In this document: piece by piece, positions 18,371 through 30,300 of the stretch
Layout of the letters: every line of letters starts with the position of its first letter
Position numbering within the stretch: position 1 is the stretch's first letter
Source: Cytobacillus stercorigallinarum
Lineage (GTDB): Bacteria > Bacillota > Bacilli > Bacillales > Cytobacillaceae
Reading direction: 5' to 3'
DNA: 64,000 nt
NCBI RefSeq assembly: GCF_014836495.1
Contig: NZ_JACSQT010000008.1
Coordinates: 124,001-188,000, forward strand
Program-made: the position numbers and the translations under genes
The notes under the pieces: generated by a model
The model's database searches: none
Told to the model about the DNA's origin: nothing
The model's input: the letters and a program-made list of their open reading frames with translations, nothing else

Positions 18371-19061
18371 ATTATATCCCAAGGATATTCTTCTAAAGAT
18401 TATTGATGATTTCTTAAAGGCCCATGTAAATGTTCAAATTATAAAATATAAAGAAATATTCTCTTATGCACTGGAGGAATATAACAATGGAATATTAAAT
18501 TTTAAACTGAGTGAAGATTTTTGGAGAAAACCTGGTCGTCAAGGGAAATTATTAATTGATGAAATCAATAAGAAGAGAAGCGCTTTAATAGATAATAATA
18601 ATCAGTTCATTGGAATTATCTCAACAAATGATGTTATAAACAGATTTTCACAAGACACTCCAGCTACTAAAAAGAAAGTTATCAATCAACTGAAGGTAAA
18701 TGAGTATGGCTTTCGTAGAATATCTACGCGCTACAACCAACTTAAAGAAAAAGAAGCCAAGATGACACAAGAAATCATAGACCTTAAAGCTGAGATAGTA
18801 AATCTTAAGAACAATAACGAAATCTATCAAAATGTTCTTTTTCAATGGGCGAATCTATCAAGCATTAAGGATCTTGGTTTAATAAACCTAATTACAACAG
18901 GAAAGACTAGATCTGCTACAGTGGAACAATTATTCAAGGATATTTTTAAAGAGCAGCCTAATAAGGCCATGCTAGAACTTAATACTGAAAATGCGATTGA
19001 AAATGTAGTATCATTACCGAATAAAGGTAAAAATACACTTATCGAAGACCTTGATTTGTAG
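18345..19061 (+). CDS. Coiled-coil helper protein of the recombinase operon (TnpC/DUF6262-like)
   Basis: 238 aa. The start overlaps the end of recombinase 3 by about 26 bp; ATG 18345 (MKSRGRKPKLYPKD) is preferred to the codon at 18336. The N terminus is basic. A coiled coil runs from about residue 120 to 165 (YNQLKEKEAKMTQEIIDLKAE, then IVNLKNNNEIY). This matches the accessory protein after the recombinases in Tn554-type elements, where TnpC influences efficiency and orientation of insertion. Family assignment rests on position and architecture, not on a recognised motif. Confidence 0.65.
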   Translation: MKSRGRKPKLYPKDILLKIIDDFLKAHVNVQIIKYKEIFSYALEEYNNGILNFKLSEDFWRKPGRQGKLLIDEINKKRSALIDNNNQFIGIISTNDVINRFSQDTPATKKKVINQLKVNEYGFRRISTRYNQLKEKEAKMTQEIIDLKAEIVNLKNNNEIYQNVLFQWANLSSIKDLGLINLITTGKTRSATVEQLFKDIFKEQPNKAMLELNTENAIENVVSLPNKGKNTLIEDLDL

Positions 19062-19107
19062 TTCCGCAGTAAACCAATAAAATGGAAAAATCATATTTAC
19101 CTATTAA

Positions 19108-19142
19108 TTAAGAGAACCTAATTACTAGCACGGTTCTCTTAA
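19108..19142 (+). terminator. Hairpin at the end of the recombinase operon
   Basis: A perfect 11-bp stem TTAAGAGAACC / GGTTCTCTTAA lies 47 bp after the helper gene. The following sequence (TCTAGGTGCATTTTT) is only moderately T-rich. Confidence 0.6.
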
Positions 19143-19208
19143 TCTAGGTGCATTTTTATATATCGCTTTTACTATTTAATTCCTTCTGTAGCTTTCAAAG
19201 TATATCCT

Positions 19209-19436
19209 CTAAATTCCATATAATTTTTCAACTTCTTTAATCAATTCATGTGGCTTTATTTTTAATACCTCACAAATACTAAATAAAGTAGTGATACTTG
19301 GTTGCCTTTGTGCGCGTTCGAGTAACCCGATATAGGTTCGGTCTAAATCGCATTGTAATGCCAATTGTTCTTGGGATAGTCCGGCTAGTTTTCTGTGTTT
19401 TTTCAACACATTACCAAATGCTTTTGATATCTCCAT
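19209..19436 (-). CDS. XRE-family HTH regulator
   Basis: 75 aa, essentially one Cro/C1 helix-turn-helix domain (KHRKLAGLSQEQLALQCD, then RTYIGLLERAQRQPS). A GAGGTGA ribosome binding site precedes ATG 19436. It is transcribed divergently from the OrfA-like gene and topB, with a 16-bp palindrome just upstream of its start, so it probably autoregulates and may control the gene on the other side. Likely role: repressor of island functions, inferred from position. Confidence 0.88.
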   Translation of the reverse strand: MEISKAFGNVLKKHRKLAGLSQEQLALQCDLDRTYIGLLERAQRQPSITTLFSICEVLKIKPHELIKEVEKLYGI

Positions 19437-19447
19437 AAGCTCACCTC

Positions 19448-19463
19448 TTAGTTAATTAACTAA
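19448..19463. promoter_or_regulatory. Palindromic operator candidate for the XRE regulator
   Basis: TTAGTTAATTAACTAA is a perfect 16-bp palindrome 12 bp upstream of the XRE start codon. A further TTAGTTGATTTAA half-match lies 3 bp beyond it. The position in the divergent intergenic region suits an operator. Confidence 0.55.
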
Positions 19464-19552
19464 GAAATTAGTTGATTTAATCGACCGACTATAGTCATCA
19501 TAAAGAGGTGATGCTACAATATTAATAAACATTTTTATAAGGGAGATTTTTT

Positions 19553-19804
19553 ATGCCTACTCAAAAATATGACGAACATTTTAAAAAGAAAATTGTTCAA
19601 CTACATCTAGAAGGAAGAACACCAATTGAACTGGGGAAGGAATATAAAGTTTCACCAACTGCTATCTATTCCTGGATAAAGCTATACGCTGATGGAACAG
19701 CTATATCTTTTAAAGAATTCAACGCTATACAAAAAGAAAATAAACGCTTAAAACAGGAAGTAGAAATACTTAAACAGGCTATGTCAATTATGACTTCCAA
19801 ATAG
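19553..19804 (+). CDS. Orphan IS3-OrfA-like HTH protein
   Basis: 83 aa: an N-terminal transposase HTH (KYDEHFKKKIVQLHLEGRT, then SPTAIYSWIKLY) followed by a leucine-zipper-like helix (KENKRLKQEVEILKQAMSIM). This is the OrfA layout of IS3-family elements, but no OrfB with the DDE domain follows; topB begins 78 bp later instead. An AAGGGAG site precedes ATG 19553. Either it is a relic of an insertion sequence or OrfA has been kept as a DNA-binding regulator. The intact frame and clean ribosome binding site favour retention. Confidence 0.8.
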   Translation: MPTQKYDEHFKKKIVQLHLEGRTPIELGKEYKVSPTAIYSWIKLYADGTAISFKEFNAIQKENKRLKQEVEILKQAMSIMTSK

Positions 19805-19881
19805 AATCAATAGCCATCCATATTTCATGTACTAGAACTGTGTTATATTATCAGTACAAGATATTAAAGGAGCATGAAGAC

Positions 19882-22071
19882 ATGGCAAAAAGTTTAGTAT
19901 TAGCAGAAAAACCATCCGTAGCTCGCGATATAGCGAATGTACTGAAATGTAATAAAAAGGGGAACGGCTTTTTAGAGGGCGATAAATATATCGTAACATG
20001 GGCACTTGGACATCTAGTAACCCTAGCTGATCCAGAAATATACGATAAGAAATATCAAAAGTGGAATTTAGAAGATTTACCCATGCTACCTGATCGTTTA
20101 AAACTATCAGTAATTAAACAATCCGGTAAACAGTTTAATTCCGTTAAATCACAGTTAAATCGTAATGATGTAAATGAAATCATTATCGCAACAGATGCGG
20201 GTCGTGAAGGTGAACTAGTGGCCCGTTGGATTATTACGAAATCTAAAGTAAATAAACCAATCAAACGTTTGTGGATTTCATCCGTTACAGATAAGGCAAT
20301 CAAAGATGGATTCAATAATTTAAAACCTGGTAAAGCATACGAAAACTTATATTTTGCTGCCGTAGCTCGTTCTGAAGCAGATTGGTACATCGGACTAAAT
20401 GCCACTAGAGCTTTAACGACAAAATATAATGCACAGTTAAATTGTGGGCGTGTTCAGACGCCTACTGTAGCCATGATAGCTGCACGTGAAGATGAAATTA
20501 AAAACTTTAAACCACAAGTGTACTATGGCATTGAAGCGCAAACTGATTCAGTCAAACTAACTTGGCAAGATGCTAAAGGGAATAGTCGAAGCTTTAACAA
20601 AGTAAAGACTGATGCTATTATTAAATCACTTGGTCGTCAAGATGCAACCGTTATAGGAATTGATCGTAAAGCTAAAAAGACATTCTCTCCAGCGCTTTAT
20701 GATTTAACGGAATTGCAGCGTGATGCCAATAAATTATTTGGCTACTCTGCGAAAGAAACATTAAAAATCATGCAAAATCTATACGAATCACACAAGGTTT
20801 TAACATATCCTCGTACTGATTCTCGTTATTTAACTTCAGATATCGTTAGTACACTTCCGGAGCGACTAAAAGCTTGTGGTGTTGGCGAATATCGTTCACT
20901 TGCAAATAAAGTGTTAAATAAGCCAATTAAACCTTCTAAAGCGTTTGTAGATAATGGAAAAGTGAGTGATCACCATGCAATCATTCCGACTGAAGGATAC
21001 GTTAATTATTCTTCTTTCTCGGATAAAGAGCGTAAAATTTATAATCTTGTGGTGAGACGTTTCTTAGCCGTGTTATTCCCTGCTTATGAGTATGAACAAT
21101 TAACATTACAAGCGACAATTGGAAAAGAGAAATTTATTGCCAAAGGTAAAACAGTGATCAACGCTGGTTGGAAAGAAGTATACGAAAATCTTTTTGATGA
21201 TGAAGAGTCTTCAGAGGATGTAAAGGAGCAGTTACTACCACATATTAAAAAAGGTGATGTATTAAACAACAAATTAATTGCACAAACATCAGGTCAAACA
21301 AAACCGCCTGCACGTTTTACAGAAGCTACATTATTATCTGCTATGGAAAACCCTACAAAGTACATGCAATCGAGCAATAAAGAGCTTGTAGACACGTTAA
21401 AAGCGACTGGAGGGTTAGGTACAGTTGCCACACGCGCAGATATCATTGATAAACTATTTAATTCATTCCTAATTGAAAAGCGTGGTGGGAAGGAAATTCA
21501 CATTACTCCAAAAGGTCGTCAACTGTTAGAGTTAGTTCCAGAAGAACTACGTTCACCAGCTACAACAGCAGAGTGGGAACTAAAGCTTGAACTAATTGCA
21601 AAAGGTAAACTAAAAAAAGATGTTTTTATCAATGAAATGAAAAAGCACACAAAAGAAATCGTGAATGAAATTAAAGCAAGTGACAAAAAATACAAGCACG
21701 AAAACATCTCTACAAAATCTTGTCCGGATTGCGGTAAGCCGATGCTTGAGATGAACAGTAAAAAAGGCAAAATGCTTGTATGCCAAGATCGTGAATGTGG
21801 TCACCGTAAAAATGTATCACGTATAACAAACGCACGCTGCCCACAATGTAAGAAGAAACTAGAACTGAGAGGTGAAGGTGAAGGTCAAATCTTTGTATGT
21901 AAATGTGGCCATCGTGAAAAGCTATCAGATTTTGAAGCAAGACGTAAGAAAGAATCTCGTGGTAAAGCCGATAAACGTACTGTTCAACAATACTTAATGC
22001 AACAGAATAAAGAACAAGAACCGGTTAATAATGCGCTTGCAGAAGCACTAAAAGGACTTAAGTTCGACTAA
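19882..22071 (+). CDS. topB: DNA topoisomerase III carried by the island (complete)
   Basis: 729 aa and complete. The TOPRIM domain starts [18 protein letters not shown] and has [15 protein letters not shown]. The GRVQTPTVA motif that is broken in the host copy is intact at about residue 190. The catalytic Tyr lies in TYPRTDSRYLTSD at about residue 310, and C-terminal Cys pairs form zinc ribbons (CPDCGKP, CPQCKKK). The start is ATG 19882 after AAAGGAG; an in-frame codon at 19840 has none. It relaxes and decatenates DNA as a type IA enzyme. It is clearly a diverged homologue of the host protein, not a duplicate, and lies on the opposite strand. It can supply the activity lost when the element enters the host gene. 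Confidence 0.97.
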   Translation: MAKSLVLAEKPSVARDIANVLKCNKKGNGFLEGDKYIVTWALGHLVTLADPEIYDKKYQKWNLEDLPMLPDRLKLSVIKQSGKQFNSVKSQLNRNDVNEIIIATDAGREGELVARWIITKSKVNKPIKRLWISSVTDKAIKDGFNNLKPGKAYENLYFAAVARSEADWYIGLNATRALTTKYNAQLNCGRVQTPTVAMIAAREDEIKNFKPQVYYGIEAQTDSVKLTWQDAKGNSRSFNKVKTDAIIKSLGRQDATVIGIDRKAKKTFSPALYDLTELQRDANKLFGYSAKETLKIMQNLYESHKVLTYPRTDSRYLTSDIVSTLPERLKACGVGEYRSLANKVLNKPIKPSKAFVDNGKVSDHHAIIPTEGYVNYSSFSDKERKIYNLVVRRFLAVLFPAYEYEQLTLQATIGKEKFIAKGKTVINAGWKEVYENLFDDEESSEDVKEQLLPHIKKGDVLNNKLIAQTSGQTKPPARFTEATLLSAMENPTKYMQSSNKELVDTLKATGGLGTVATRADIIDKLFNSFLIEKRGGKEIHITPKGRQLLELVPEELRSPATTAEWELKLELIAKGKLKKDVFINEMKKHTKEIVNEIKASDKKYKHENISTKSCPDCGKPMLEMNSKKGKMLVCQDRECGHRKNVSRITNARCPQCKKKLELRGEGEGQIFVCKCGHREKLSDFEARRKKESRGKADKRTVQQYLMQQNKEQEPVNNALAEALKGLKFD

Positions 22072-22073
22072 CA

Positions 22074-22120
22074 AAAAGCTGAGCATGTAGAAAATTTCCA
22101 CATGACTCAGCTTTTTTTTA
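22074..22120 (+). terminator. Terminator of the island topB
   Basis: A long stem, AGCTGAG-CATGT paired with ACATG-CTCAGCT, is followed by eight T residues, immediately after the topB stop codon. Confidence 0.9.
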
Positions 22121-22191
22121 TCTTATTTTATTACTTAATTGTAGATTTGAAAGAAAGACAGCAAATCTATCGATATAAAAATGTATATAAA

Positions 22192-22226
22192 TTAAAAAAG
22201 CAGCGAAAAAAATTTTCGATGCTTTT
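22192..22226 (-). terminator. Terminator of the adaptor pseudogene
   Basis: On the minus strand AAAGCATCGAAAA pairs with TTTTTCGCTGCTTT, followed by T-rich sequence, overlapping the adaptor's stop codon. Confidence 0.65.
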
Positions 22227-23354
22227 ATCTAGCTAGGAAGCCTTTTATAATTGATATTACCATCTCACCACCTGATAACTTCTGATAACTTGCTTTCGTG
22301 TTTTGCATGGGAGCTATACGCGTAATAAAAGGGTGATTTGCTTTTATAGAAAGGGGATTTTCCATTACAACCAACTCGCTGTAATCCAGTCCAGATTTAA
22401 CCTCTTGCGTTTGGTTAAGCCTTAGCCCCGGTTCGATTTCTCTTCTATCGATCATCCCTCCAGTGCCGAGAACATAGCTATAATAATTTACATTCTCCTT
22501 CTTCATCCCTTTTACCGGGATGGTTAATGCGTCAGTCACTTCATTTGTGATGATTTTTAAGTTGACATGCTGCCCATAAATATTTGTTTGTTCCGATTGT
22601 TCCTCGAGTTGAACTGTAAAAGGGTAACTGCTTTCTTTTCCCACTTCAGGTTTTTTATTTGGATACGTAAAAACTTTATCGACTACACCGTTAAGCTGTT
22701 GATTGCTGTTATTATAAGTAATAAAAATCTTCATTCCAGGCAGAACTTGCTGAACCTCATCCTCATTAAGATTGCATTCAATTTGCCGATCATTGGAGAT
22801 AATTGTCATGATTGGATTGGTGAGTTCATGTTTAATATCTTTGACCGTTCCAGATAGCTCACTTGTTTCAATTAATTGCTTGAGAATGATATCTGTAGGT
22901 TTAATCAGATCTTTATATTTTTCGATTTCATTTTCCAACTTGCTTTTTTCGAGCTGGGTTTAATCCTTGTCATTTCGGAAATATGCTGGTCAATGCTCGT
23001 GATTTCTTTTCTTAACCGATCGATTTCAGCTTGATAGGATTCTCTTGTTGCGTTAAGTTCGTTGGGCGAGTATTGAAACAGCTCTGTTCCCGGTTCCACC
23101 GATTCCCCTTTCTGAACTAAAAACCTGTCAAAACTGCCATTACTTGAATTATAGTAAATATGCTGTTCTTCTTTAGGGATGAAGACATCTACTGAGGGTA
23201 TTATTTCTAGCAGATCCTGCTCCTTTACCGATATCCACTTAGTTATATAGTTGACACGACTAATATCCTTCCCGCCCTTAAAAATAAGGACGATATTCAC
23301 TGAAAGAAAGATGGAAATAGACAGAGCCAAGGTTGTAATTAGCTTCCACTTCAT
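22225..23354 (-). pseudogene. HlyD/YknX-like efflux membrane-fusion protein, frameshifted
   Basis: Two overlapping pieces make one adaptor. The 5' part (ATG 23354, GAGGG ribosome binding site) has a membrane anchor (KLITTLALSISIFLSVNI) and a biotinyl-like half (FLVQKGESVEPGTELFQYSP). After ISEMTRI the frame runs off. Reading continues in another frame as TQLEKSKLENEIEKYK through the lipoyl and beta-barrel domains to 22225. Loss of one A in an A-run near 22967 explains the shift. Such adaptors link ABC exporters to extracytoplasmic partners, as in yknWXYZ. No YknY/YknZ-type ABC genes follow, so the system is incomplete. A sequencing error could mimic this break, but the neighbouring YIP1 gene is also broken. 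Confidence 0.8.
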
Positions 23355-23369
23355 GAAGGAATCCCTCTA

Positions 23370-24108
23370 TTAAATAATATTTTCAAATTTTATATAAGAT
23401 AAGAGCGCTACAATAATGATGAAAAATACATAAAAACCTATGAGTGAGAACATAAGGAAACGGGATGATTTCTCAGAAAGGTTTTTATAGTATAGAAATG
23501 TGAGAATAATAGCCCAGAGTTTAAATAATGTGATTTGAGCAAAAAAATGAGTAATGAGTTCAATTGAGGTAACTGATTATGCAATAATTCCAAATGAAAA
23601 AATATTCGATTCTGTTCCTACTTCTAGAATGAGATTAATAGAAATATTGATTAGTTTCTCTAATAAAATAATAATAAATACAATCATTTGAACGATTAAT
23701 AGTTTTCGATATTCAACATCTATAAGTGTCCAAAAGAATAGGGATGGGATGAATATTGCCAACAGTGACCATACAAGCCCCCAAAGGATTTGCCCAAAGA
23801 AAAATAATGTTTTTTGCGCTTCATATTCCCCTCTTGGAAGGTCAGTTATAACTTTTGAAACTGATTCACTACTATGCATAAACCCCTATTATTACCATAC
23901 TTATAAATGCTAATAACAGGATACGCTTCCATAAGCCGACAAAACTCTCCTCTTTTCTCAACTGGTGTGATAGAAAACGTGGTTTCCTTAACCTACGAAA
24001 AAGAAATACTCGAAAACCCATAAAAATGCGTCTCCCAAGATAAAACTTACTATTATAACCATATATTGTAATTTGTGTGGGATTTTTATCACTATGCGTT
24101 TTCTTCAC
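23370..24108 (-). pseudogene. YIP1/YknW-like membrane protein, broken
   Basis: The reading pieces are MKKTHSDKN... through LLLAFISMVIIGVYA (24108-23872), then in a shifted frame MHSSESVSKVITDLPRGEY... through SNIFSFGIIA, a TAA stop (replacing probably CAA), and in the same frame SVTSIELITHFFAQI... to FENII at 23370. Together they give a multi-span membrane protein like the YIP1-domain proteins that precede YknX-type adaptors. At least one frameshift (around 23875) and one nonsense codon (around 23577) disable it. The adaptor follows 15 bp later, matching the yknW-yknX order. Start codon uncertain. Confidence 0.65.
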
Positions 24109-24391
24109 TTCCTTAGCATTTTTTTAAAAGCTTGTATTTCAGTAATTCTTGTTCTATAAATGTTGAAATACCTTGACATAGATATCGCATTCGCTTTTTT
24201 GACCTATCAATTTTCGCATCTGATGTTATTAATGTAAGACTAAATGGTAAACTTGTATGTTTTTATAGTATTCAATCCTAAAACATTTTTCCTGAACCGA
24301 AAAAAATAATTATTTCTAATATACTATAAATATGCTAGAATCTTCTGGAGCAAAATATTTGCTTATATATTTTCAAGGAGGAAGAATATCA

Positions 24392-27300
24392 ATGAATACT
24401 AGATTGAGAAAATACTTTGTATGGATTTTAGCTATCTTATTAGTATTTACATCAATACCCTACGACGCATTTGCTAATGAAAAAGATCCACCAAAAACAG
24501 AAAGCCAGGAGAATGTAATTAGTCCCAGCAAGGAATTACAATCAGGTCAGTCTCAAGAAATAACAGAGGTGATCGAAGAAAGAACGGAAAATTCTAAAGT
24601 TTTCGATAATAAAGATGGGACATTTACTAAAAATATATATTTTGATCCCATTCATATTGAAGCAGAAGGTGAATTTGAAGATGTTTCAAGTGATTTATAT
24701 GAGACCAAGCTAGAAAATCAAAAAGTAATAGAAACAGAAAATACGCTATTATCATCCGTGTTTTATGAAGAAATGAATAAAGGAAGTTATGCTATTTTCA
24801 GCAAGGATTATCACTCTATAGAGTTTTCAATTCTACATGCAGAAGGCAAAGAAAAAGAAAGCAAGGTACAAGATCGCAAGCCTGAATATGATGGAAATGT
24901 CATTGTACATAAAAATATATTTCCAGATATAGACTTAAGAAATATTACATTCAATGAAAATGTGAAAGAAGATATTGTTTTACAATCTTATACGGGACTT
25001 AATTCTTTTACATTCTCCCTAAAAACTGAGCTAAAAGGGGAAATTCAAGAGGATGGATCAATCGTATTTTTTGACGAAGAAAAACAGAATTTAGTTTTTA
25101 CTTTGCCTAAGCCATTCATGACCGATTCAAATATTGATGAGTTGTCTGCAGAGGCTGCTAAATCAGAAGACGTCACTTACGACTTAGAAAAGAGTGAAGA
25201 TGGATATCTATTAAAAGTGACGGCCGATGAAAAATGGCTAACAGACTCTGAACGTGTATTTCCAGTATACATAGATCCTACCACCTCATTAACAACGAAT
25301 TCAGATGCCTTTGTGTCGAGTGCATATCCTACAACTAATTATGGATCATCCTCTCAAAAATGGGATTCAAGTCAAAATGAGTATGTTTTGAAGGTTGGTA
25401 ATTATGACAGTACTACAGGTAACAATTTTGCTTTTATTAAACAAAATATATCAAAAATAGATAAAGCTATCATTGATTCAGCTACTTTGAACATGTATGT
25501 AACACATGCATACTATGCTTCTACTAAAAATGGGCTTTGGCTGGACGAAGTTTCGGGGAGTTGGAACGCTTCTACATTAACATGGAACAATAAACCTAGC
25601 TCCACGAATATTGGAAATCTAAATGTAGGTAGAGATGAATGGGTTCAATTCAATGTTTTAAATACCGTAAAAGCATGGGCCGCAGGAACTAAACCAAATA
25701 ATGGCTTTAAGTTACACGCAAATGGGAACGGAATGGAATTCTGGAAGAAGATTGTTTCTTCAGATAATTCTGCTTTAAAACCATATTTATCAGTTACTTA
25801 TCACTATGATGCTCCCACAGCTCCATCAGTCAATGCCCTATCTAATGGATCTGGCACAGGAACAGGTTACTTAGATATAAGTTGGAATAAAGTAGATGGA
25901 GCAACTGGATATAAGGTATTAGTATATAATGGAAAATCTTATGATTCTTTTAATGTTGGTGATGTAACAAATTGGTCTACAAAAGGAAAAAAGATTTGGC
26001 CAACAGAAGACCAAATTAAAGACGGACAATATAAATTACGTACAGATAAAACAGGAACAGAGCTACCTTTTAATCCTAATCCTGTGTATCAAAATGCAGT
26101 TGTAGACGGAGGAACTTATCCTAAGGCGAGGAACTATTGGGTAAGGATTGTTGCGATTTACCCAGGCGGTGATAGCCCTCAATCGGGAGCCACAAGAATA
26201 TATATGCCAATGGAGATACCTAAAACTCCTACTGGCAGACCTTATTCCAACGCTTTAAGTGAAAAATCGGGTTATGTAAAATTAAATTGGGAACCTGTAG
26301 AGGGAGCAGATGGCTACAAAATTGCTCTTTATAATGGAAAAGAATATGAAGATGTAGCGATAGTGGATAATGAGACGACAGAATGGACAACTCAAAATAA
26401 AGGCCTTTGGCCAACCCAGTCCCAAATAGATGATGGAAGATATAAGTTAAACTTAGATGGAAAAGGAACGGAACTATCCATTGACCCCTCTCCTGTATAT
26501 AGGAATGCAAAAGGAAATTATCCGAACGCTAAAAATTATTGGTTCAAAATCAAAGCATACAGCAATCTAGGACATCCAGAAAGTAACTGGTCAGGTTTAT
26601 ACAAGCCAACAATCCCAAGCGCTGAAGATTACTTAGGTATGGAAGATTACTGGACAGGAATAGATGTACACAATGGTGTTGTGAATGCAGCAACAGGTAA
26701 TTTAATCATAGACGAAACAGATTATTCAATAGATGGTAGAGGGCCAGGACTAGGAATAGGAAGAACGTATAATAGTTTGTCGTCATCAAAAGGGATTTTT
26801 GGAATAGGATGGTTTAGTGATGCCGAGATGAATGTAGTGGTTGACTCATCCTATGTCAACTTTACTGATGAGGATGGTACGACACATAGTTTTACGAAGA
26901 AATCTGATGGCTCCTATGAAGCACCAACTGGCGTATATCTAGAGTTAGATGAAACAGATACGGATTTCATTTTAACTTCTAAGGATCAAAACAAGATGTA
27001 CTTTGATAAAACATCTGGAAGATTAAAAGAAATTCGGGATGCCCAAAAAGAAACGAATAAAACTGTATACGAATATGTCGATAATCAATTAAAAACCATT
27101 ACAGATGCTTCTGGTAGAGTAATTAAGGTTGATTATTCTAATGGCTTCGTTTCTAAATTGACAGACCCTAATGGCCGAACTACAACTTTTACTTATAAAG
27201 ATGAAAGATTAGTTACTGTCACGAATTCAAGTAATGAAGTAACAACTTATGAATACAATGAAAATCAACAATTATCTAAAGTTATTGATCCAAATTATAC

Positions 27301-30300
27301 TTCAGAAAAACCTGTGATTACTAGTTATGAATACGATACAAAAGAAAAAAGAATTCAGAAGGTAACAAACCCAAAAGGCAAAAGTACATCCTTTTTATAT
27401 GACCTAGCTAAGCGAACATTAATTTTGACAAAACCTAAGGGAAATAAAACTTATTTCGAGTATAACGCAGCTGCCAATCCTGTAAAACAAATTGATGCCT
27501 ATGCACCAGAAGAATCAGGAGCAAACAAAAACTTAGAGTCAAGATATGAATATCAAGGTAATAACTTAATTAAGTCTTGGAATCCAAAAGATATCGGAAA
27601 AGAAGCAACAGAATCATACCAGTATGATAAAAATGGGAATGTTACATCCTCTAAGGATAGTTATGGAACAGAAACTTATAAGTATAATTCTAATAATGAT
27701 TTAGTGGAATATATCGATACAGAAAAAGAAAAAACCACCATTGCATATGATGGCTTAAACCCAATCTCAGAAACAGATGAAGCTGGGGTTATATCATCGG
27801 TAGCAAAGTTTGATGATTTTGGAAATGAGATTCAATCGAGTTCATCTTTAGCAGTAGGAAACAATCTAATTACAAATTCTAGTTTTGAAAACAACCTTGA
27901 TTATTGGACATTAACTAATTCTAAAGCTTCGGGTACAGGTTCCTTAGTTACGATTCCAGATAAGGAATATAGGACACTCGGAGGTAATAAAGCGTTAAAG
28001 TTAACAACTGTTTCCAATACAACAGGCACAGAATTAGGGTATTCTGCTTATATTCAGGATGTACAAGTTGAACCTAATCAGACATATACGTTTAGTGCTG
28101 ATATTAAAACAGCTAACTTAAAGAACGCCAAAGTTTTCTTAAATGTACGGCAACTAAATGGTAGCACCGGGGTTAAATGGGATAGTAATAAGTATTCTTC
28201 GATGACAGGAACAAACCCTTGGACGCGGAGGCAGATTACGTTTAAAACAGAGGAAAATGTTGATAAAGTGCGATTATATCTTGAAATCGATCACAATCAT
28301 TCATCAACCTCTGGAGAAGCATGGTTTGATCGAGTTCAATTAGAGAAGTCACATGTGTCTTCTTCCTATAATCCAGTTACAAACGGTAGTTTTGAACAAG
28401 GGAAAACAGGTTGGGTACTTGCTTCTGGATCAGCGAGCATTGTGGACGATGAAGCTTATGATGGAGACAGGTCTGTAAAAATGACAAGAACGTCAACCAC
28501 ACAAGATCGTATTCATTATAGACAAACTTTCGTATTGAACCAACCGGTAGATAATCCTAAGCCAATTAGTTTAACTGCTGTATCTATGAGTGAGAATGTA
28601 ACAAACGCAATTGATAAAGGACCAAACGCAGATTATTCTATCTGGGCTACAATTAAATATGCGGATGGAACTTCTGAATCTAGAAACTCACCGTTTCCTA
28701 CAGGTACGCAAGATTGGAATAGAGCTGTTCTTTATCTGGATGCAAAAAAAGCCATCACATCTATTGATTTCTATGGAATTTTCAGGGGAAACAATTTAGG
28801 AACGGTATGGTTTGATGCATTTAGATTGATAGAGGGGAACATCCTATCATCAGCTGAGTATGACTTGAAAAAGAATTATGCTGAAACTTTGACTGATGTT
28901 TTAGGAAGAAAAACGCAAAAAAAATATGATGATGTTGGAAACCTATTAAGTGAGGTAGACCCTAAGGGCTTTAAAAAATCATATACTTATGATGATAACG
29001 ATCAGTTAAAGGAATTGGCCTTACCAAATAAAACATTTTTATCTTATGAATATGATAAAAATGGAAATAACACAGTAAAAAATATCGAAGCCGATAACAA
29101 AAAGCAAGCGTATAAGTATCAATACGATGAAGATAACAAGCTCACTGTTGTGATTGATCCGTTGGATAAGAAAACTAGTTATCAATATGATGATAATGAT
29201 AATTTAACTCAAACAACGCTGGCGAACGGACAATATATTAAAAACGCCTATGACGAAGCAGACCGTATCGATAAAATCTACTATAACGATCAGTTAATGT
29301 TTGAATTTAACAAAGATAAGAATAGTAATGAAACTTTGATTATTGATCATGTGAATAAACTAAAAAAAGAACAAACATTTGATGATAAAGATCGCTTAGT
29401 TACACAGAAATTGAAGAAGAATGATAGCGAGCTAGCGACGTTAAATTGGAAGTATCCAACTGATTCAGATAAACTGAAAAGTACATCTTTTTCACACCAG
29501 GGTACGGATCAAACCATTAGTTATGAATATAATAAACTTGAACAAAACACAGTTGTAAAAAATAATAGCAATACTTTTAGGCTTGATTATGATGAATCTG
29601 GAAATGTAACCACTTATACACCAGCAAATGGAGTTGGAACAACATACGTCTATGATCAAGCTGGACAAGTCATTTCCATGTCTACGAATAAAGTAGATGC
29701 AGCAACAGGTGCAATGACAACCGTTATTGATGAAAAATATACTTACGATGCGAATGGGAATCGAATAGAAATCGTCTATAATAATGGGGATACTGATAAG
29801 TTTATGTATGACTCCCTTGATCAATTAACAAAGGAGACATTACAAGATGGAACCATAAATGAGTATGAATATGATGGGTTCGGGAACAGAATATCTCAAA
29901 AGATGGGGAATCAATCTACAATAACTGCTTCCTATAATGTGATGAACCAATTGATCAAGTATGGGAACGAAACAATTAAGTTTGATGCGAAAGGAAATCG
30001 AACAGAAGATGGTACTTACATCTATGAATGGAATGCAGCTGATCAATTAACTGCTATTTACAAAAAAGATGAAACCACTCCTTATGCAGAGTATAAATAT
30101 GATGACGATGGTAGAAGAATTCAAAAGAATGTTAAAGGAACCATTACAAATTATATTTATGATGGGGACAGTTTAAACGTCTTATATGAATCGAATGCAA
30201 GTGATCAAGTATTAAGATCTTATGTGTATGGTACAGATGGTCAACGCTTAGCCTTTAATAAACATAGTGGAACATCTGTTTCAGACACTTTTTATTATCA

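Noticed and set aside
24109..24391. Promoter for wapA (TTGACA at about 24173 or TTGACC at about 24200)
   Set aside because: Several partial matches occur but none has both boxes with proper spacing, so I do not call one.
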